Source of the DNA: Desulfosporosinus metallidurans
GTDB taxonomy: Bacteria; Bacillota; Desulfitobacteriia; Desulfitobacteriales; Desulfitobacteriaceae
Assembly: GCF_001936615.1 (NCBI RefSeq)
Contig: NZ_MLBF01000014.1
Span: 38,738-102,737, forward strand
Direction of reading: 5' to 3'
DNA: 64,000 bases
Shown here: positions 62,660-64,000 of the stretch, one piece after another
Layout of the letters: each line of letters starts with the position of its first letter
How positions within the stretch are numbered: the first letter of the stretch is position 1
Program-made: the position numbers and the translations under genes
The notes under the pieces: model-generated
What the model saw: only the letters and a program-made list of their open reading frames with translations
Database searches by the model: none
What the model was told of the DNA's origin: nothing

Positions 62660-62904
62660 GTACTCCTCATCCTTTCATTATCAATACGGATTACTTGATT
62701 ATTCGTAAGAATCAGAGGCATGTTTCATCGTCTTGAAAAATTCCATATCATGTTTTATCGAAAATTGTTGAAAACCTTTCCGCTACAAGTGAAAAGTTTG
62801 CTTGACCATGCTGGTAATCTGCATTTATCTGAATATGCAAACGTTTATGTTCAGCACGACATTCGTTCTCATGCTTATATAACCATCATTTAACGAGATT
62901 AGTC

Positions 62905-63747
62905 TCATTCATATTTATAAAAACCACGACCGGTTTTTCTTCCGAGCCAACCAGCTTTAACGTACTTACGTAGTAAAGGACACGGACGATATTTGTCACC
63001 TAATCCTTCATGAAGGACTTCCATAATAGATAGAACGGTGTCCAAGCCGATCAGATCAGCTAATGCTAACGGACCCATAGGGTGGTTCATGCCTAACTTC
63101 ATAACATTATCAATCGCTTCTACCGTGGCAATACCCTCATATAGAGTATATACCGCTTCATTGAGCATGGGAATTAATATCCGGTTAGCGACAAATCCAG
63201 GGGCATCATTGACTTCCACTGGTGTTTTACCCATTTTAAGGCTGAGACTTTCAATCGTTTTATACACTTCATCGCTGGTGGCCAAGCCGCGAATAACCTC
63301 AACGAGCTTCATCACTGGAACGGGATTCATAAAGTGCATGCCAATCACTCGATCCGGACGTTTGGTGAATGCTGCTATCTCAGTGATGGGTAATGATGAT
63401 GTATTGCTCGAAAGTATTGTGTGTTCTGGGCAAATAACGTCGAGTTGTGAGAAAACTTTGGATTTTATGACCATATTTTCCACAGCTGCTTCGATAACTA
63501 AGTCGGCTGCTGCTGCGTCTTGCAGGGATGTCGATTTTGTTATGCGACCTAAAGTAACTTCTCGATCTTCAGCAGTAAGTTTTCCTTTTTCGACACTGCG
63601 GCTGAGGTTTTTCTGGATGATACCGAGACCCCGCACGACAAATTCATCCTTAATGTCATTTACAATGACAGAGTAACCGGCTTGGGCGGCAACTTGGGCG
63701 ATTCCTCCCCCCATTTGTCCGGCCCCTATAACCATGATTGTCTTCAC
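62905..63747 (-). CDS. hbd: 3-hydroxybutyryl-CoA dehydrogenase
   Basis: 280 residues from GTG 63747 (AAGGAGGAG upstream). Rossmann motif [50 protein letters not shown], the catalytic His in [21 protein letters not shown] and [20 protein letters not shown]. It interconverts acetoacetyl-CoA and 3-hydroxybutyryl-CoA with NAD(P)H. It begins the hbd-crt-thl group, interrupted here by two pseudogenes, so the downstream genes may need their own promoter. Confidence 0.96.
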   Translation of the reverse strand: MKTIMVIGAGQMGGGIAQVAAQAGYSVIVNDIKDEFVVRGLGIIQKNLSRSVEKGKLTAEDREVTLGRITKSTSLQDAAAADLVIEAAVENMVIKSKVFSQLDVICPEHTILSSNTSSLPITEIAAFTKRPDRVIGMHFMNPVPVMKLVEVIRGLATSDEVYKTIESLSLKMGKTPVEVNDAPGFVANRILIPMLNEAVYTLYEGIATVEAIDNVMKLGMNHPMGPLALADLIGLDTVLSIMEVLHEGLGDKYRPCPLLRKYVKAGWLGRKTGRGFYKYE

Positions 63748-63785
63748 TCTTACTCCTCCTTATTTTGACGAATTACAGAGTAAAG

Positions 63786-63846
63786 ATATGGCGACTACCC
63801 TACTCAGAGGACACTGCCCTTTCTTAAGAGTAGATGATCGCCATAT
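63786..63846 (-). terminator. Hairpin upstream of hbd
   Basis: ATATGGCGA and TCGCCATAT, with inner CTACTC/GAGTAG, form a long stem about 40 bases before the hbd start. It probably ends a minus-strand transcript from beyond the window. 63847-64000 shows no gene. Confidence 0.55.
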
Positions 63847-64000
63847 CGTTGTGTTTAGCGCAAGACTCATACAAAGTATGCTATTAAACTATCAGTTCAA
63901 GTGTTTTGAAGTTCCGGACACTTGCAGGTCCTGTCACTCTTTCATAGCAGTTAGATCCGAATTCTGTTTGAGATTGAAAATAGTTGTTGCTTTTATTGAG

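Noticed and set aside
62675..62880. Protein-like stretches between hbd and the chemoreceptor pseudogene
   Set aside because: Short frames on both strands (for example a 50-odd codon plus-strand frame) have no ribosome binding site or family match and may be further decay debris.

Overview
The window looks like chromosome of a spore-forming, strictly anaerobic Firmicute of the Desulfosporosinus / Desulfitobacterium type (Peptococcaceae in the wide sense). This is inferred from a GerA-type germination operon (48.4-52.4 kb), YjcZ- and YtaF-type sporulation proteins, a trimeric HydABC-type [FeFe] hydrogenase, class I Hcp, futalosine-route menaquinone genes, a thiolase/crotonase/3-hydroxybutyryl-CoA dehydrogenase set and strong AGGAGG ribosome binding sites. 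No rRNA, tRNA, CRISPR array, prophage or intact transposase gene was seen.

Layout. 1-9.3 kb, minus strand: surface polysaccharide genes. A CapD/WbpM-like membrane epimerase-dehydratase is followed by a WbpA-B-D-E-like set (UDP-sugar dehydrogenase, Gfo/Idh oxidoreductase, hexapeptide acyltransferase, DegT aminotransferase cut by the window edge), with two acyltransferase-3 membrane proteins upstream. 9.4-12.5 kb: two exported proteins of unknown function and galU. 12.6-22.3 kb: small membrane proteins, clpP, a potassium-channel-like protein, two short YjcZ-like proteins, the PII/AmtB ammonium pair, a DUF445 pair and a MarR/MFS pair. 22.7-28.9 kb: acyl-CoA dehydrogenase and MerR regulator, divergent from hydCBA. 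29-32.6 kb: tcdA, DUF5317, an HD-GYP protein and a 24-residue peptide. 33-35.6 kb: hcp behind a CRP/FNR-type operator, and a papain-like protease. 35.8-42 kb: symporter-OsmC-lipoamide dehydrogenase operon, a sigma-54 activator and gcvH; both transcription units carry perfect -24/-12 promoters. 42-48.3 kb: ferritin-like protein, ubiX-mqnB-mqnD, norCB and a glutamate-synthase-like flavoprotein. 48.4-53.2 kb: gerBAC and ytaF. 53.3-58.1 kb: kdpE, a frameshifted kdpD and a KimA-like potassium permease. 58.8-63.7 kb: thl, crt and hbd, with decayed fragments of a CWB2 protein, a second hbd and a chemoreceptor-like protein.

Intergenic DNA is rich in dispersed structured repeats of two kinds. One is a short palindrome with a GGGACGGTTCT core, REP-like, at seven sites. 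The other is a larger GC-rich, multi-hairpin family of about 100-250 bp whose core module is shared between copies and is absent from one otherwise matching copy.

The most interesting functional hypothesis is the sigma-54 regulon at 35.8-42 kb. Lipoamide dehydrogenase, a lipoyl H-protein and a two-cysteine OsmC protein could form an NADH-to-lipoyl-to-OsmC peroxide or thiol-reduction chain, with no glycine cleavage P or T protein nearby. HcpR-like control of hcp together with norCB points to defence against nitric oxide and hydroxylamine.
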